From assembly GCA_022446985.1 (NCBI GenBank), contig JAKVBD010000008.1, positions 1-64,000 of the forward strand: DNA of 64,000 nt, written 5' to 3'. Position 1 is the stretch's first letter. Each line of letters begins with the position of its first letter. Source of the DNA: Lentisphaerales bacterium. GTDB lineage: Bacteria > Verrucomicrobiota > Lentisphaeria > Lentisphaerales > Lentisphaeraceae. Position numbers and translations under genes: made by a program. This document shows positions 43,041 through 51,391 of the stretch, piece by piece. The notes under the pieces were generated by a model, which saw only the letters and a list, made by a program, of their open reading frames with translations, searched no databases and was not told the DNA's origin.

Positions 43041-44222
43041 ATGAATCCAAAATGGAAAACAAGCTTTATTATTTTTTCCATCCTATTCGTTACTTCAGCA
43101 GTATGGCTTCCATGTATTCATCTATTTTACAAAAAAGACATAACAGACTACAAACAATCTGATAAGATCGCTCCTATAGCAAGAACAATTGCGAACACTC
43201 ATCTTTCAATATGGAATGATCCCAAACTCCGAAAAATTGAATTAGACAAGATGCAATATAATAATCCCGAGTGGGATTTTATGAGCCGCACTTATTTTGT
43301 TTTAGCTTTGGCTAATATGGCACTCCTCGATAATTCTCTACTCTATGAAACCTGCTCAATTATTGATGACATCATTCATAACACTTTAGAAACAGAAAAG
43401 AATCGAGGCTTTAAATATTTTTTACTGGAATATGGCAAAGGTGGAGGATGGGTGAACTACCCTGAAGGGAGTATTTTTGTCGACGGAGAAATAGCTTTGA
43501 TGATCGGTGCTAGAAGAGCTTTGCAGGAAAAAGAGGAGTATAAAAAACTCCAATACAATAGAATCAATAAAATTAAAAGTCGAATGAGGCAAAGCTCTAT
43601 ACTATGTGATGAAAGCTACCCGAATGAATGCTGGCTTTTTTGTAACACGGTGGCATTAGCTGCTATAAAGATTTCAGATAAACTTGATGGTACTGATCAT
43701 TCTAAATTTTTCGCGTCTTGGATTCAGAGCGCAAAGGACAATTTAATTGATAAACAAACTGGATTACTTATCTCTGCATTTACCGTCAACGCTAGACCTC
43801 TTCCAACTGGTCCTGGACCAGAAGGTTCCAGCATCTGGATGGCCAGTCATATGCTTCAAATAATTGATGAAGACTTTGCCAATGATCAATACAAAAGGGC
43901 TAAACAAGAATTAGCCGGACAACTATTCGGTTTTGCTTATGCACGAGAGTTTCCAAAGGGATTTGACGGTGAAGCAGATGTAGATTCCGGCCCCATAATT
44001 CCAATTATTGAAGCAAGCGCCAGTTCCAGTGGTCTGGCAATACTCGGAGCTGCAGCCTTTAATGACAGTCAATACCTACAAGATTTACTGACCTCAGTTA
44101 ACTTTGCTGGATTCCCTGAAGATAAAGATGGAAAAAGAAGGTATCTCGCCAGTAACCCGGTTGGTGATGCCGTATTACTTTATGCATTGATGGAGGGCCC
44201 ATTATGGCAAATGATGAAGTAA
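43041..44222 (+). CDS. Membrane-anchored alpha/alpha-barrel-like protein, possibly linalool dehydratase/isomerase-like
   Basis: A 393-residue protein with one N-terminal membrane helix (FIIFSILFVTSAVWLPCIHLF). The remainder is helical with toroid-like spacing: MSRTYFVLALANMALLDNS, YGKGGGWVNYPEGS, CDESYPNECWLFCNTVALAAIK, GPGPEGSSIWMASHMLQIIDED and DSGPIIPIIEASASSSGLAILGAAA. The paired cysteines and PNECWxFCNTV segment recall the linalool dehydratase/isomerase domain, but this is from memory and weak. It overlaps the next small gene by 19 bp. Confidence 0.6.
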   Translation: MNPKWKTSFIIFSILFVTSAVWLPCIHLFYKKDITDYKQSDKIAPIARTIANTHLSIWNDPKLRKIELDKMQYNNPEWDFMSRTYFVLALANMALLDNSLLYETCSIIDDIIHNTLETEKNRGFKYFLLEYGKGGGWVNYPEGSIFVDGEIALMIGARRALQEKEEYKKLQYNRINKIKSRMRQSSILCDESYPNECWLFCNTVALAAIKISDKLDGTDHSKFFASWIQSAKDNLIDKQTGLLISAFTVNARPLPTGPGPEGSSIWMASHMLQIIDEDFANDQYKRAKQELAGQLFGFAYAREFPKGFDGEADVDSGPIIPIIEASASSSGLAILGAAAFNDSQYLQDLLTSVNFAGFPEDKDGKRRYLASNPVGDAVLLYALMEGPLWQMMK

Positions 44223-44476
44223 TTAAATCTCTATATTTAAAAGCCTCAAGAATTCTTTTTCGATTGAGTCTATTTTGTTTGATAATTTTTATAGCAGCGA
44301 CTTTTTTCAACTTCAAGAACTACACATCAGTTCTCATTGGTGCTGGCAGCTTTGAGTTTTTCGATATTTTTCGAGGAGTTACTTATGTCTGTTTCTATTT
44401 TATAACTATTTCTTTTGTTCCGATAATGCTTTTGAGTTCATTGACCTTAAAAAGTCTGGACAGAAGGCAAAAATAA
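44204..44476 (+). CDS. Small two-helix membrane protein
   Basis: A 90-residue protein with two hydrophobic helices (LSLFCLIIFIAATFF and VTYVCFYFITISFVPIMLLSS) and a basic tail (KSLDRRQK). GGAGGG seven bases upstream of the ATG strongly supports the start. It overlaps the end of the 43041 gene in another frame, so it is coupled to it and may be its membrane partner. No family recognised. Confidence 0.65.
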   Translation: MANDEVIKSLYLKASRILFRLSLFCLIIFIAATFFNFKNYTSVLIGAGSFEFFDIFRGVTYVCFYFITISFVPIMLLSSLTLKSLDRRQK

Positions 44477-44481
44477 TGATT

Positions 44482-44515
44482 AAAGCCGATTTAAAATCGG
44501 CGATCCCGGCTTTTT
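44482..44515 (+). terminator. Terminator-like fold within a repeat
   Basis: AAAGCCG (44482-44488) pairs with CGGCTTT (44507-44513) and is followed by TT and CTCTC. An alternative local palindrome is GCCGATTT / AAATCGGC. It lies just after the two-helix protein gene. Confidence 0.45.
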
Positions 44516-44516
44516 C

Positions 44517-44690
44517 TCTCTGCGAGCCCGGCGGCTCTGTAAGAAAAATCTTTAGCTAATATTCACGAGCTGGGGCTCGCAGTTCCATACATTTTCTAAC
44601 CTTCCCACCTCAGCAGCTCCAAGTACCCCGCTTCGGCGCCCTATACATCCCTGTAACCTGACTCCTTAAAGCGAAGCGGCCTAAAAACTT
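44517..44690. repeat. Dispersed repeat relics
   Basis: CTCTGCGAGCCCGGCGGCTCTG with AAGAAAAATCTTTAGC resembles 42160-42202. CTGGGGCTCG...TTCCATAC resembles 42116-42136. ACATCCCTGTAACCTGAC, then CCTTAAAGCGAAGCGGCCTAAAA, matches 34411-34453 almost base for base. The last copy runs into the end of the alkyltransferase-like gene. Confidence 0.65.
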
Positions 44691-44998
44691 GCCTCATGCC
44701 AGCGATATTTGTTCAAATCAATCTTATCATTCATGAACTCAACGCCTTCTTCCTCAAGGAGTTCTTGTTGTAAACAATGCCCTTCAGAATTGGTACGTGT
44801 GCTGATTTCCCCCTGACTGTTGATGACCCGCTGCCAGGGCACTCCGGAGCCTTCTGGTAACTGATTTAAGGCAAAACCAACCGCTCGTGCTGACCGGCAA
44901 TCAGCCATCTTAGCAATGTCTCCATAGGTAGCCACTTTGCCCTTGGGTATTTGGCTGACTAATTCGTAAAAATGCTCATATAGTGAATACTCTTCCAT
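44681..44998 (-). CDS. Alkyltransferase-like protein (ATL, MGMT fold without Cys)
   Basis: A 105-residue protein with the MGMT DNA-binding domain: IPKGKVATYGDIAKMADCRSARAVGFALNQLP. The active-site PCHRV of methyltransferases is replaced by VPWQRVIN, so there is no alkyl-accepting Cys. Such ATL proteins bind O6-alkylguanine and hand it to nucleotide excision repair. Its last codons lie in dispersed-repeat sequence. Single gene. Confidence 0.9.
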   Translation of the reverse strand: MEEYSLYEHFYELVSQIPKGKVATYGDIAKMADCRSARAVGFALNQLPEGSGVPWQRVINSQGEISTRTNSEGHCLQQELLEEEGVEFMNDKIDLNKYRWHEASF

Positions 44999-45029
44999 GC
45001 TGGACTATAGATGTCTCGCATAAAAAAGA

Positions 45030-45057
45030 AACCTCTGTAAAAGGGCTTACAGAGGTT
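45030..45057 (-). terminator. Intrinsic terminator after the squalene-cyclase-fold gene
   Basis: An 11-bp perfect stem AACCTCTGTAA / TTACAGAGGTT with loop AAGGGC, followed on the minus strand by TCTTTTTTATG. It lies 30 bp after the gene ending at 45087. Confidence 0.75.
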
Positions 45058-45086
45058 CCAGGGTTTTGTGTGTGTTTTGAGATTGT

Positions 45087-46652
45087 TTACTCGATCAGGT
45101 TCAGGCCCTCTTCCTCAACCATTAGAGGTTTATCAACTTTCTTTTCACCGCCGTCACCAAGGCCACCTTTCCCGGAAGGTAGGTAGCGATAATAAACAGT
45201 TAACTGCAGGGCGCACAAAGTTGTAGCATAGACTTTCCCTGTAAGACTATCTCCATCCACTCCATGACATTTAATCGGCCATGGCCAGTAACCTTCACTA
45301 TGTTGATTATCGTTTAAAACTTTCTGAAATTTACGATTCCAGTTCTTCCACATAGGTCCACCAGCTTGAAACATAGTCTGCGTTGCGTAGTACCAGCCAT
45401 ATAAAGACTCTGTCGGAGGCTTCTTCCAATTATACTCCTCCAGATCTACCGTTGAAATCTTCTGTAAATCATCCTTAATCTCATGGCAATCCCCCTCGCC
45501 AAATAATTGCAAACAAAGAACACCAACTGCACGCATTGAGTGTCTGCCCTCTGCTTTTTTACTCTGTGGATCATTATTCGAAGTGGTATAACAGAACTCG
45601 CCATCAGCACTTATCTTTTTCAACCAGTCGATGCCTTTGTATATTGCCCCCTGCAAACCCGACTCCTGACAACCAGCCCCATAAGCCGCTTTTAAAGCCT
45701 GATAGTTCCAGCCGCCAAATGATAGATCTTGACGCTCATTCCCCAACTTATAATTATAATCAAAACAACCCCCTTCCTGCTGTCCATCTATAATGATCCT
45801 AATACACTCATTCATCTTTGATTCGAGCATCGAAACCCCTGTCATCGCATAAGCTTCAGCGATGGCATAAGATTTAATTGCGTGTGGATATGCGTGTTTG
45901 CTTTTGGTACTTACCGGATCTTTAGCCAGCCAATCCATCGCCTTTTGCACAGTCATACCAAAATCTTTAGAAATCTGAGTTTCCCCATGAGCCAAAAATG
46001 TCAATAAAGCCAGACCGGTAATCGCCGTAACATCACCATTTCCTTCGCCCCAGGAACCATTCGGATTCTGTACCTTAGCCAACCACCAAAGAGCTTTAAG
46101 TAAATTCGCTTGGCCTGCTTTACTGCCACCAAACTTGGCAACTGCTGAAGCACGACCTCCTGCACTGCGTCCGCCAAATATACTCGGTGATGCAAAAGCT
46201 GAAGGTGAAATAACTACATCCGACACAGCATCTATGGTCGAGTCATCTTCTGTGGAAGGGGCTTCATCGTTGACATCCTCTAAAGCTGTATCACTGGCTT
46301 CAACATTTTCCAAAGCTGTAACCGTCAAAACCGGACTAACAGCTTCGGCCTCTTCGACCTCTTCAGGTTCCGGTTCTTCAATAGCTGGAGGTTCCTCAAC
46401 CTGAACTTCTTCAACTTCCTGCATCACGATCTCAATGTCAGGAGCTTCTTCTTTGTATTGATCGGTAATCAAAATAGCAAGGATGATAATAAGACCGACG
46501 TGAAAGACAGTTGATATTACCGGACCAATCAGTGAATCAATTAACTTTTTGCGGCGATATACTTCCTGAATTGCCCATATATCATCCTCTGAAAGAACAT
46601 ATTGCTCATCAATTTCATCAAACTCTTCTTCATACTCGTAATACTCGGACAC
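45087..46652 (-). CDS. Membrane-anchored prenyltransferase/squalene-oxidase-repeat protein
   Basis: A 521-residue protein. An acidic N-terminus is followed by one membrane helix (VISTVFHVGLIIILAILIT), a Glu/Val/Pro-rich spacer like that of TonB-type anchors (residues 75-105), then from about 185 an alpha/alpha toroid with repeats LLKALWWLAKVQNPNGSWGEG, AMDWLAKDP, QEGGCFDYNYKL, and WPWPIKCHGVD. The QxxxGSWG-type repeats mark the terpenoid cyclase/prenyltransferase fold, but no DxDD cyclase motif was seen. Common in Planctomycetes and Lentisphaerae as large envelope proteins of unknown role. GTG start with GGAG upstream. Confidence 0.8.
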   Translation of the reverse strand: MSEYYEYEEEFDEIDEQYVLSEDDIWAIQEVYRRKKLIDSLIGPVISTVFHVGLIIILAILITDQYKEEAPDIEIVMQEVEEVQVEEPPAIEEPEPEEVEEAEAVSPVLTVTALENVEASDTALEDVNDEAPSTEDDSTIDAVSDVVISPSAFASPSIFGGRSAGGRASAVAKFGGSKAGQANLLKALWWLAKVQNPNGSWGEGNGDVTAITGLALLTFLAHGETQISKDFGMTVQKAMDWLAKDPVSTKSKHAYPHAIKSYAIAEAYAMTGVSMLESKMNECIRIIIDGQQEGGCFDYNYKLGNERQDLSFGGWNYQALKAAYGAGCQESGLQGAIYKGIDWLKKISADGEFCYTTSNNDPQSKKAEGRHSMRAVGVLCLQLFGEGDCHEIKDDLQKISTVDLEEYNWKKPPTESLYGWYYATQTMFQAGGPMWKNWNRKFQKVLNDNQHSEGYWPWPIKCHGVDGDSLTGKVYATTLCALQLTVYYRYLPSGKGGLGDGGEKKVDKPLMVEEEGLNLIE

Positions 46653-46878
46653 CGGCTGCGCTCCAATTCATTTTTGAAGCTTTATATGAAGTTGATTTTA
46701 AATGGTCACATCTTTTGAAAATATTTACTTATAAAATTTAAAGGATGTTTTTTTTCAACAAATCAGAATTGCTCGAGTCTAGTAATTAATCGTTTTTTGC
46801 CAATATCCAAGGAGTACCATTGCATCAGCTCGAAAGACTGTTAAATTGGCAAAAAATGCATTTTGGGACAAAAATATA

Positions 46879-47316
46879 ATGGACGATATCGAACTTAAAA
46901 AGATCATCAAAGGTCACCTCGACGAAGACCTGACTTTGAACGAAATTCACAAAATCCTTGCCGATGAACATCAAGTTAAAATGACTTTTATGGAGCTTAG
47001 GCTTCTCAGTTCGGAAATCGACGATATGGATTGGGGCAAATTCGATCCAAAAGTTGAAGAAGATGATGAGGAAGAAACTGAAGAAGCCGCCGCTCCTGAG
47101 CCAGTAAGTGGAACTCAAATCGAAATCAGCAAAATCCAGCGTCCTGGTGCGATGATGAGTGGTTCCGTTACTTTCCTGTCAGGACTTACCGGTGAATGGT
47201 ACATCGATGGTATGGGTCAGCTTGGCCTGAACATGACGAACGAAGATGATCAACCTACTGAAGAAGATATGATGGACTTCCAAACTGAGCTTCGCAAAAA
47301 AGTTCAGGGCGGATGA
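46879..47316 (+). CDS. Hypothetical acidic protein upstream of priA
   Basis: A 145-residue cytosolic protein, no known function. A helical N-terminus (IELKKIIKGHLDEDLTLNEIHKILADEHQVKMTFMELRLLSSEI) is followed by an acidic linker and a small beta-rich end (GAMMSGSVTFLSGLTGEWYIDGMGQLGL). The helical part resembles proteins seen in other PVC genomes. ATG 46879 is chosen; a TTG at 46846 is possible. Its stop overlaps priA as ATGA, so it is coupled with the replication-restart helicase. Confidence 0.65.
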   Translation: MDDIELKKIIKGHLDEDLTLNEIHKILADEHQVKMTFMELRLLSSEIDDMDWGKFDPKVEEDDEEETEEAAAPEPVSGTQIEISKIQRPGAMMSGSVTFLSGLTGEWYIDGMGQLGLNMTNEDDQPTEEDMMDFQTELRKKVQGG

Positions 47317-49574
47317 GCGAAAAAAGTCCCGCTTACCAAGCCTCTGGCACTGAAAAAATAGCCAGAATTTTACCGGATATATCGCAGGACAAAGAATTCG
47401 ATTATCTGGTTCCACACCATATGGAAGAAACTCTGAAGCCCGGCTGCCGGGTTTCCATGCCATTTGGTCCCAGACAAATAAAAGGTTATGTCGTCAAAAT
47501 CGTCGACCAGCCTGACTTTGACCGGGCCAAACTTAAGCCGATCATTGAAAATGAAGGCCACCTTATTCCCGAGAATCTGATGAAACTCGGCGAGTGGATT
47601 TCCGAGTACTACTGCGCCAGTCAGATTCACACGATCCGTTCGATGTTGCCGGCTCCTGTTCGCAAGAGCAAAGTCCAGGCAAAAATGATGACCATATACA
47701 AGCTTGCAGATGATATAGAAGATGTCGAAGAGCTAATAAAAAAGTACGAAGAATCTACTAAGTTCAAACCTCGTGCTGCAGTCCTGCGAGTCCTACAGGC
47801 TTATGGCGAAGGTTCTGCCCCATTCATCCGCAAAACTGCCGGTGTATCAGCCTCCCCTATTCAAAGCCTACTGGCAGATGGCACCATTACTTCCGAAGAA
47901 ATTCAGGTAAATCGCGATCCTTTCGGCTCCGAAAAACTGGTTCCGACCAAGCCCTTGACATTGACTGATGAACAAGCCGAATGCATGAAAACAATTCACG
48001 AATGCATCGACTCTGGCGAAAAGCACGTCGTCTTGATTCAGGGAGTTACCGGCTGTGGTAAAACTGAGGTTTACCTGCAAGCCATTCAACACTGCCTCGA
48101 CAAGGGTCAGCAGGCCATCGTTCTTGTTCCTGAAATCTCTCTGACTCCACAGACAAACCAGAGATTCAGAGCCCGCTTTGGCGATAAAGTAAGTGTCCTT
48201 CACAGCCGTTTAAGCGATGGCGAACGTTATGACCAGTGGATGCAAATTCACCAAGGAGAAACTCAAATCGTTGTCGGTGCCCGCTCTGCCTTATTTGCAC
48301 CCTTTAGAAACCTGGGACTGATCGTTGTCGATGAAGAACATGAATCATCATACAAACAGGACAAAGCTCCACGTTACCATGCCCGCGATGTTTCTGTTGT
48401 GCGTGCAGCTATGGAGAAATGTACAGTCCTTCTAGGGTCTGCGACTCCGTCTTTTGAATCCATCAACAATGCTAAAAAAGGCAAGTATATCCTGAGTGTA
48501 ATCAAGAAACGCGCGGATAATGCGGTGATGCCTAAAATGCGCCTAATTGACATGCGAAATGAAGCTTCAAATATGGGAGCTCCACAAATATTTTCCAAGG
48601 ATCTAATCACCGCTATTCGTCAGCGCCTTGATGAAAACATGCAGGTCATTCTATTCTTAAACCGACGCGGCTATGCGACCCAAATGCAGTGTTTAAAATG
48701 TGGCCATGTCGCAGAGTGTGAAGACTGCAGTTGTACCTTCACCTATCATCAAAAGGTTGGAAACCTAAGCTGCCACCTTTGTGGAATAGTTAAAAGAGCT
48801 CCTCAAAAATGCCCACAGTGTGGTGACCCTGAAATCAAATACACCGGACTCGGCACCGAAAAAATCGAAAGTCTTTGTAGTAAACTTTTCCCGCAAGCCC
48901 GAATTGCCCGCATGGATTCAGACACCATGACACGCAAAGACGACCATAAGAATACTCTCGATGCATTCCAGGCTGGTGAATATAATCTCTTGATTGGCAC
49001 CCAAATGATTGCAAAGGGTTTACACTTCCCAAAGGTTACACTTGTTGGAATTATCTTTGCCGACTTAAGTCTGCATATTCCTGACTTTCGCGCTGCAGAA
49101 CGCACCTTTCAACTACTGACACAGGTTTCTGGTAGAGCCGGAAGAGGAGCTGTGGCAGGTGAAGTTCTCGTGCAGTCTTACACTCCATTCCATCCGGCAC
49201 TGCAATACTCTATGACCTGCGATACTGACCAATTTTACAATGAAGAAGTTATTGGCCGACAATTGATGAACTTCCCGCCATATCGCCAAATGGCCGTTGT
49301 TTACTTCAAAGGCTTCAGAGAAGATGAAGTAAGCAGAACAGCAACAAATTTCCACAAGATCTTAGAGAAGTACATGAATGCTGAAGATGACCAGATGATG
49401 CCAGCCATCCCCTGTTCTATAGCCCGTATCAAGACTATGTACCGTTATCAGGTCACCATCATTACTGGGAAAATCGTCAGAATGACCAAACTCTTAAAAC
49501 ACATTTTGGCTCATGCTGCCAGCCCAAAATCTGTTGAAGTTTACGTCGATATCGATCCACAGAACATCATGTAA
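47313..49574 (+). CDS. priA: Primosomal protein N' (replication restart helicase)
   Basis: A 753-residue superfamily 2 helicase that recognises stalled forks and reloads the replisome. Visible: the N-terminal 3'-DNA-binding domain (FDYLVPHHMEETLKPGCRVSMPFG), Walker A GVTGCGKTEVYL, DEEH box VVDEEHESSYKQ, GSATPSFES, the zinc-binding cysteine set (CLKCGH, CEDC, CHLC, CPQC), and motifs V-VI (GTQMIAKGLHFPKVTLVG, QVSGRAGRG). Length is normal. It overlaps the preceding gene by 4 bp. Confidence 0.96.
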   Translation: MSEKSPAYQASGTEKIARILPDISQDKEFDYLVPHHMEETLKPGCRVSMPFGPRQIKGYVVKIVDQPDFDRAKLKPIIENEGHLIPENLMKLGEWISEYYCASQIHTIRSMLPAPVRKSKVQAKMMTIYKLADDIEDVEELIKKYEESTKFKPRAAVLRVLQAYGEGSAPFIRKTAGVSASPIQSLLADGTITSEEIQVNRDPFGSEKLVPTKPLTLTDEQAECMKTIHECIDSGEKHVVLIQGVTGCGKTEVYLQAIQHCLDKGQQAIVLVPEISLTPQTNQRFRARFGDKVSVLHSRLSDGERYDQWMQIHQGETQIVVGARSALFAPFRNLGLIVVDEEHESSYKQDKAPRYHARDVSVVRAAMEKCTVLLGSATPSFESINNAKKGKYILSVIKKRADNAVMPKMRLIDMRNEASNMGAPQIFSKDLITAIRQRLDENMQVILFLNRRGYATQMQCLKCGHVAECEDCSCTFTYHQKVGNLSCHLCGIVKRAPQKCPQCGDPEIKYTGLGTEKIESLCSKLFPQARIARMDSDTMTRKDDHKNTLDAFQAGEYNLLIGTQMIAKGLHFPKVTLVGIIFADLSLHIPDFRAAERTFQLLTQVSGRAGRGAVAGEVLVQSYTPFHPALQYSMTCDTDQFYNEEVIGRQLMNFPPYRQMAVVYFKGFREDEVSRTATNFHKILEKYMNAEDDQMMPAIPCSIARIKTMYRYQVTIITGKIVRMTKLLKHILAHAASPKSVEVYVDIDPQNIM

Positions 49575-49575
49575 T

Positions 49576-50253
49576 CTATGACTTTGCGACCACAGTAAAA
49601 GTCATTGTCAGCCCCAAACATTTATTCAAAAATATTTCATAAGATCTAGCATTTGACTTCTTCATTATTCTCATAAGATCAAAATAACTCAACAGCTTCA
49701 AATTGTGTTCCCCATAGTACGAATGATGCTCCGAGCACCACTTATAAAAGCTTTTAGTAAACCAATGCCGAAAAAAGACATCTGTATGACTTTCTACTGG
49801 GAAGAATTTATTTGGTGTAGTGAAGAACACATTTCGGCTGACTCTCAGCATTTCATTAACGAACCATACCTGAGCATCCTCGTCACCTACATGTTCAATA
49901 ACGGCATTTGAAAAAACCCAATGGAAACCTCTATGTTGAAATGGAAATCTCTTTCCACCATAGCGGATAAATGTTTTGTCAGGATGTTCAGCCGCTAGAT
50001 TATTAACAGGCTCCACAGCAAGGCCCGTATATTGATATGAAGGAAATTTAAAATTATTGAGGAAAAAATTCACTTGACTAGCGTAGTCCTGATACCCAGA
50101 TACTCCCGCATCTAAAACAGGTACACTGTAATTACATAAAGAATAAAAGTGATCAAGCTTCTGTTTTCTCGATCTTTGCATAATATTTTTTTTGTGATGA
50201 GAAATGAAGTCTTTAAGAGGAGTTCTCGTATACTTAAGCTCTGCAGTTAACAT
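49576..50253 (-). CDS. SAM-dependent methyltransferase
   Basis: A 225-residue protein with class I methyltransferase features: VPVLDAGVSGYQDYASQ as a divergent motif I, GLAVEPVNNLA as motif II, HWVFSNAVIEHVGDED as the post-II/IV region, and MLRVSRNVFFTTPNKFFPVESHT. This resembles the glycan-associated methyltransferases that follow glycosyltransferases. The substrate is unknown. Convergent with priA, 1 bp between stops. Confidence 0.78.
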   Translation of the reverse strand: MLTAELKYTRTPLKDFISHHKKNIMQRSRKQKLDHFYSLCNYSVPVLDAGVSGYQDYASQVNFFLNNFKFPSYQYTGLAVEPVNNLAAEHPDKTFIRYGGKRFPFQHRGFHWVFSNAVIEHVGDEDAQVWFVNEMLRVSRNVFFTTPNKFFPVESHTDVFFRHWFTKSFYKWCSEHHSYYGEHNLKLLSYFDLMRIMKKSNARSYEIFLNKCLGLTMTFTVVAKS

Positions 50254-50526
50254 AATTTATCTCCATTTTATTAGCTATATCAGCACAAAGAACATAAGCG
50301 AAACCCAAATTAATCACATTTACATGACTATAAACACTTTACAAAATTTAAATTAAGGGAAATTCAAAAATTATGCGAATAAACACACAAAATTAATTAC
50401 AATTTACATACAAAATGAACTAAATCTTTCAAACTATCTTTTAGCTTGCTTAATCCCACCTAAAACTATTTTTCACTCTAGTTGTATTGACCTCAAATCA
50501 ACAAGTGTTAATTTTTTTAGACTTTT

Positions 50527-50610
50527 TTGACAGTAAATGCGTAAAAGTTGGCGGACTTTACGTCTCGAATCTGGATTTACTGTCAATTTTGTACTGCTTA
50601 AGCAGTAAAT
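50527..50610 (+). promoter_or_regulatory. Leader with mutually exclusive hairpins before the Gld-type ABC operon
   Basis: TTGACAGTAAAT (50527-50538) is a perfect inverted repeat with ATTTACTGTCAA (50575-50586). Inside it CGTAAAAGT (50540-50548) pairs with ACTTTACG (50555-50562). Downstream, TACTGCTTAAGCAGTA (50592-50607) is a perfect 16-bp palindrome, and its right side CAGTAAAT (50603-50610) can also pair with the ATTTACTG at 50575-50582. Competing pairings are the hallmark of attenuator or riboswitch-like leaders. The start point is unknown, so it could alternatively be protein-binding DNA sites. The flank 50254-50526 is AT-rich with no gene. Confidence 0.5.
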
Positions 50611-50656
50611 ATAGCAAATGTAATTAAACTTTTGAAAACTCATCTAGGGAGCTTTT

Positions 50657-51391
50657 ATGGCAGATTTGATGATCGAAGCCAAAGGCCTTTGTAAATATTA
50701 CGGGTCATTTAAGGCTGTTGAAAATATGGCATTCTCAGTACCTAAAGGTCAGGTTGTTGCATTCCTCGGTCCAAACGGTGCTGGAAAATCTACTACTATG
50801 AAACTTTTAACCGGCTTTATTTCGGCTTCTGCCGGAGAAGCAAAGATTGCCGGATTCGATATGGCGACTGATCGCCTTAAAGCAGCCGAAGTCCTCGGCT
50901 ATCTTCCAGAAAACGGCCCGCTTTACCCGGATATGACGCCAAGAGAATCACTGACATTCACAGGCGAAATCCGCGGCCTGAAAGGCGAAAGACTGGCCTC
51001 AGCCATTGATCGCGTTGTCAATATTTGCGATCTCAAAGAAGTTTACGATAAAGCCATCGGCAAACTTTCCAAAGGTTACCGTCAACGTGTTGGTATGGCC
51101 CAGGCTTTACTGCACGATCCAGAGGTGATCATCATGGACGAACCGACATCCGGACTTGACCCGAACCAGATCCGTACTGTTCGAGATACAATAAAAGAAC
51201 TCGGTAAAAACAAAACAATTCTGCTCTCTACTCACATACTTCAGGAAGTTGAAGCCATGTGTGATCGCGTCGTTTTCATCAGCGAAGGTCAATTGGTTTT
51301 CGATGGCACCGTTGAAGAGTTCAAGAAAAAGAATAGCAACTTGGATGACGTTTTCTACGACCTAACTCACGACAAGGAGGTCACAGCATGA
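50657..51391 (+). CDS. ABC transporter ATP-binding protein (GldA-like)
   Basis: A 244-residue ATPase: Walker A FLGPNGAGKSTTMK, Q-loop at YLPENGPLYPDMTPRE, signature LSKGYRQRVGMAQALLHDP, Walker B VIIMDEPTSGLDP, H-loop LSTHILQE. The LPENGPLYPDMT segment is typical of GldA. GGGAG lies six bases upstream. It powers the fused permease encoded next, with a 4-bp overlap. In Bacteroidetes GldA-GldFG are needed for gliding; in PVC bacteria homologues probably serve envelope or secretion functions. Confidence 0.92.
   Translation: MADLMIEAKGLCKYYGSFKAVENMAFSVPKGQVVAFLGPNGAGKSTTMKLLTGFISASAGEAKIAGFDMATDRLKAAEVLGYLPENGPLYPDMTPRESLTFTGEIRGLKGERLASAIDRVVNICDLKEVYDKAIGKLSKGYRQRVGMAQALLHDPEVIIMDEPTSGLDPNQIRTVRDTIKELGKNKTILLSTHILQEVEAMCDRVVFISEGQLVFDGTVEEFKKKNSNLDDVFYDLTHDKEVTA

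Noticed and set aside
50560-50590. tRNA-like TCGAAT segment upstream of the ABC operon
   Set aside because: No acceptor or anticodon stem could be built around it.
50635-50656. AAAACTC / GAG-TTTT repeat at the GldA-like ribosome site
   Set aside because: Needs a bulge and is AU-rich; too weak to call.
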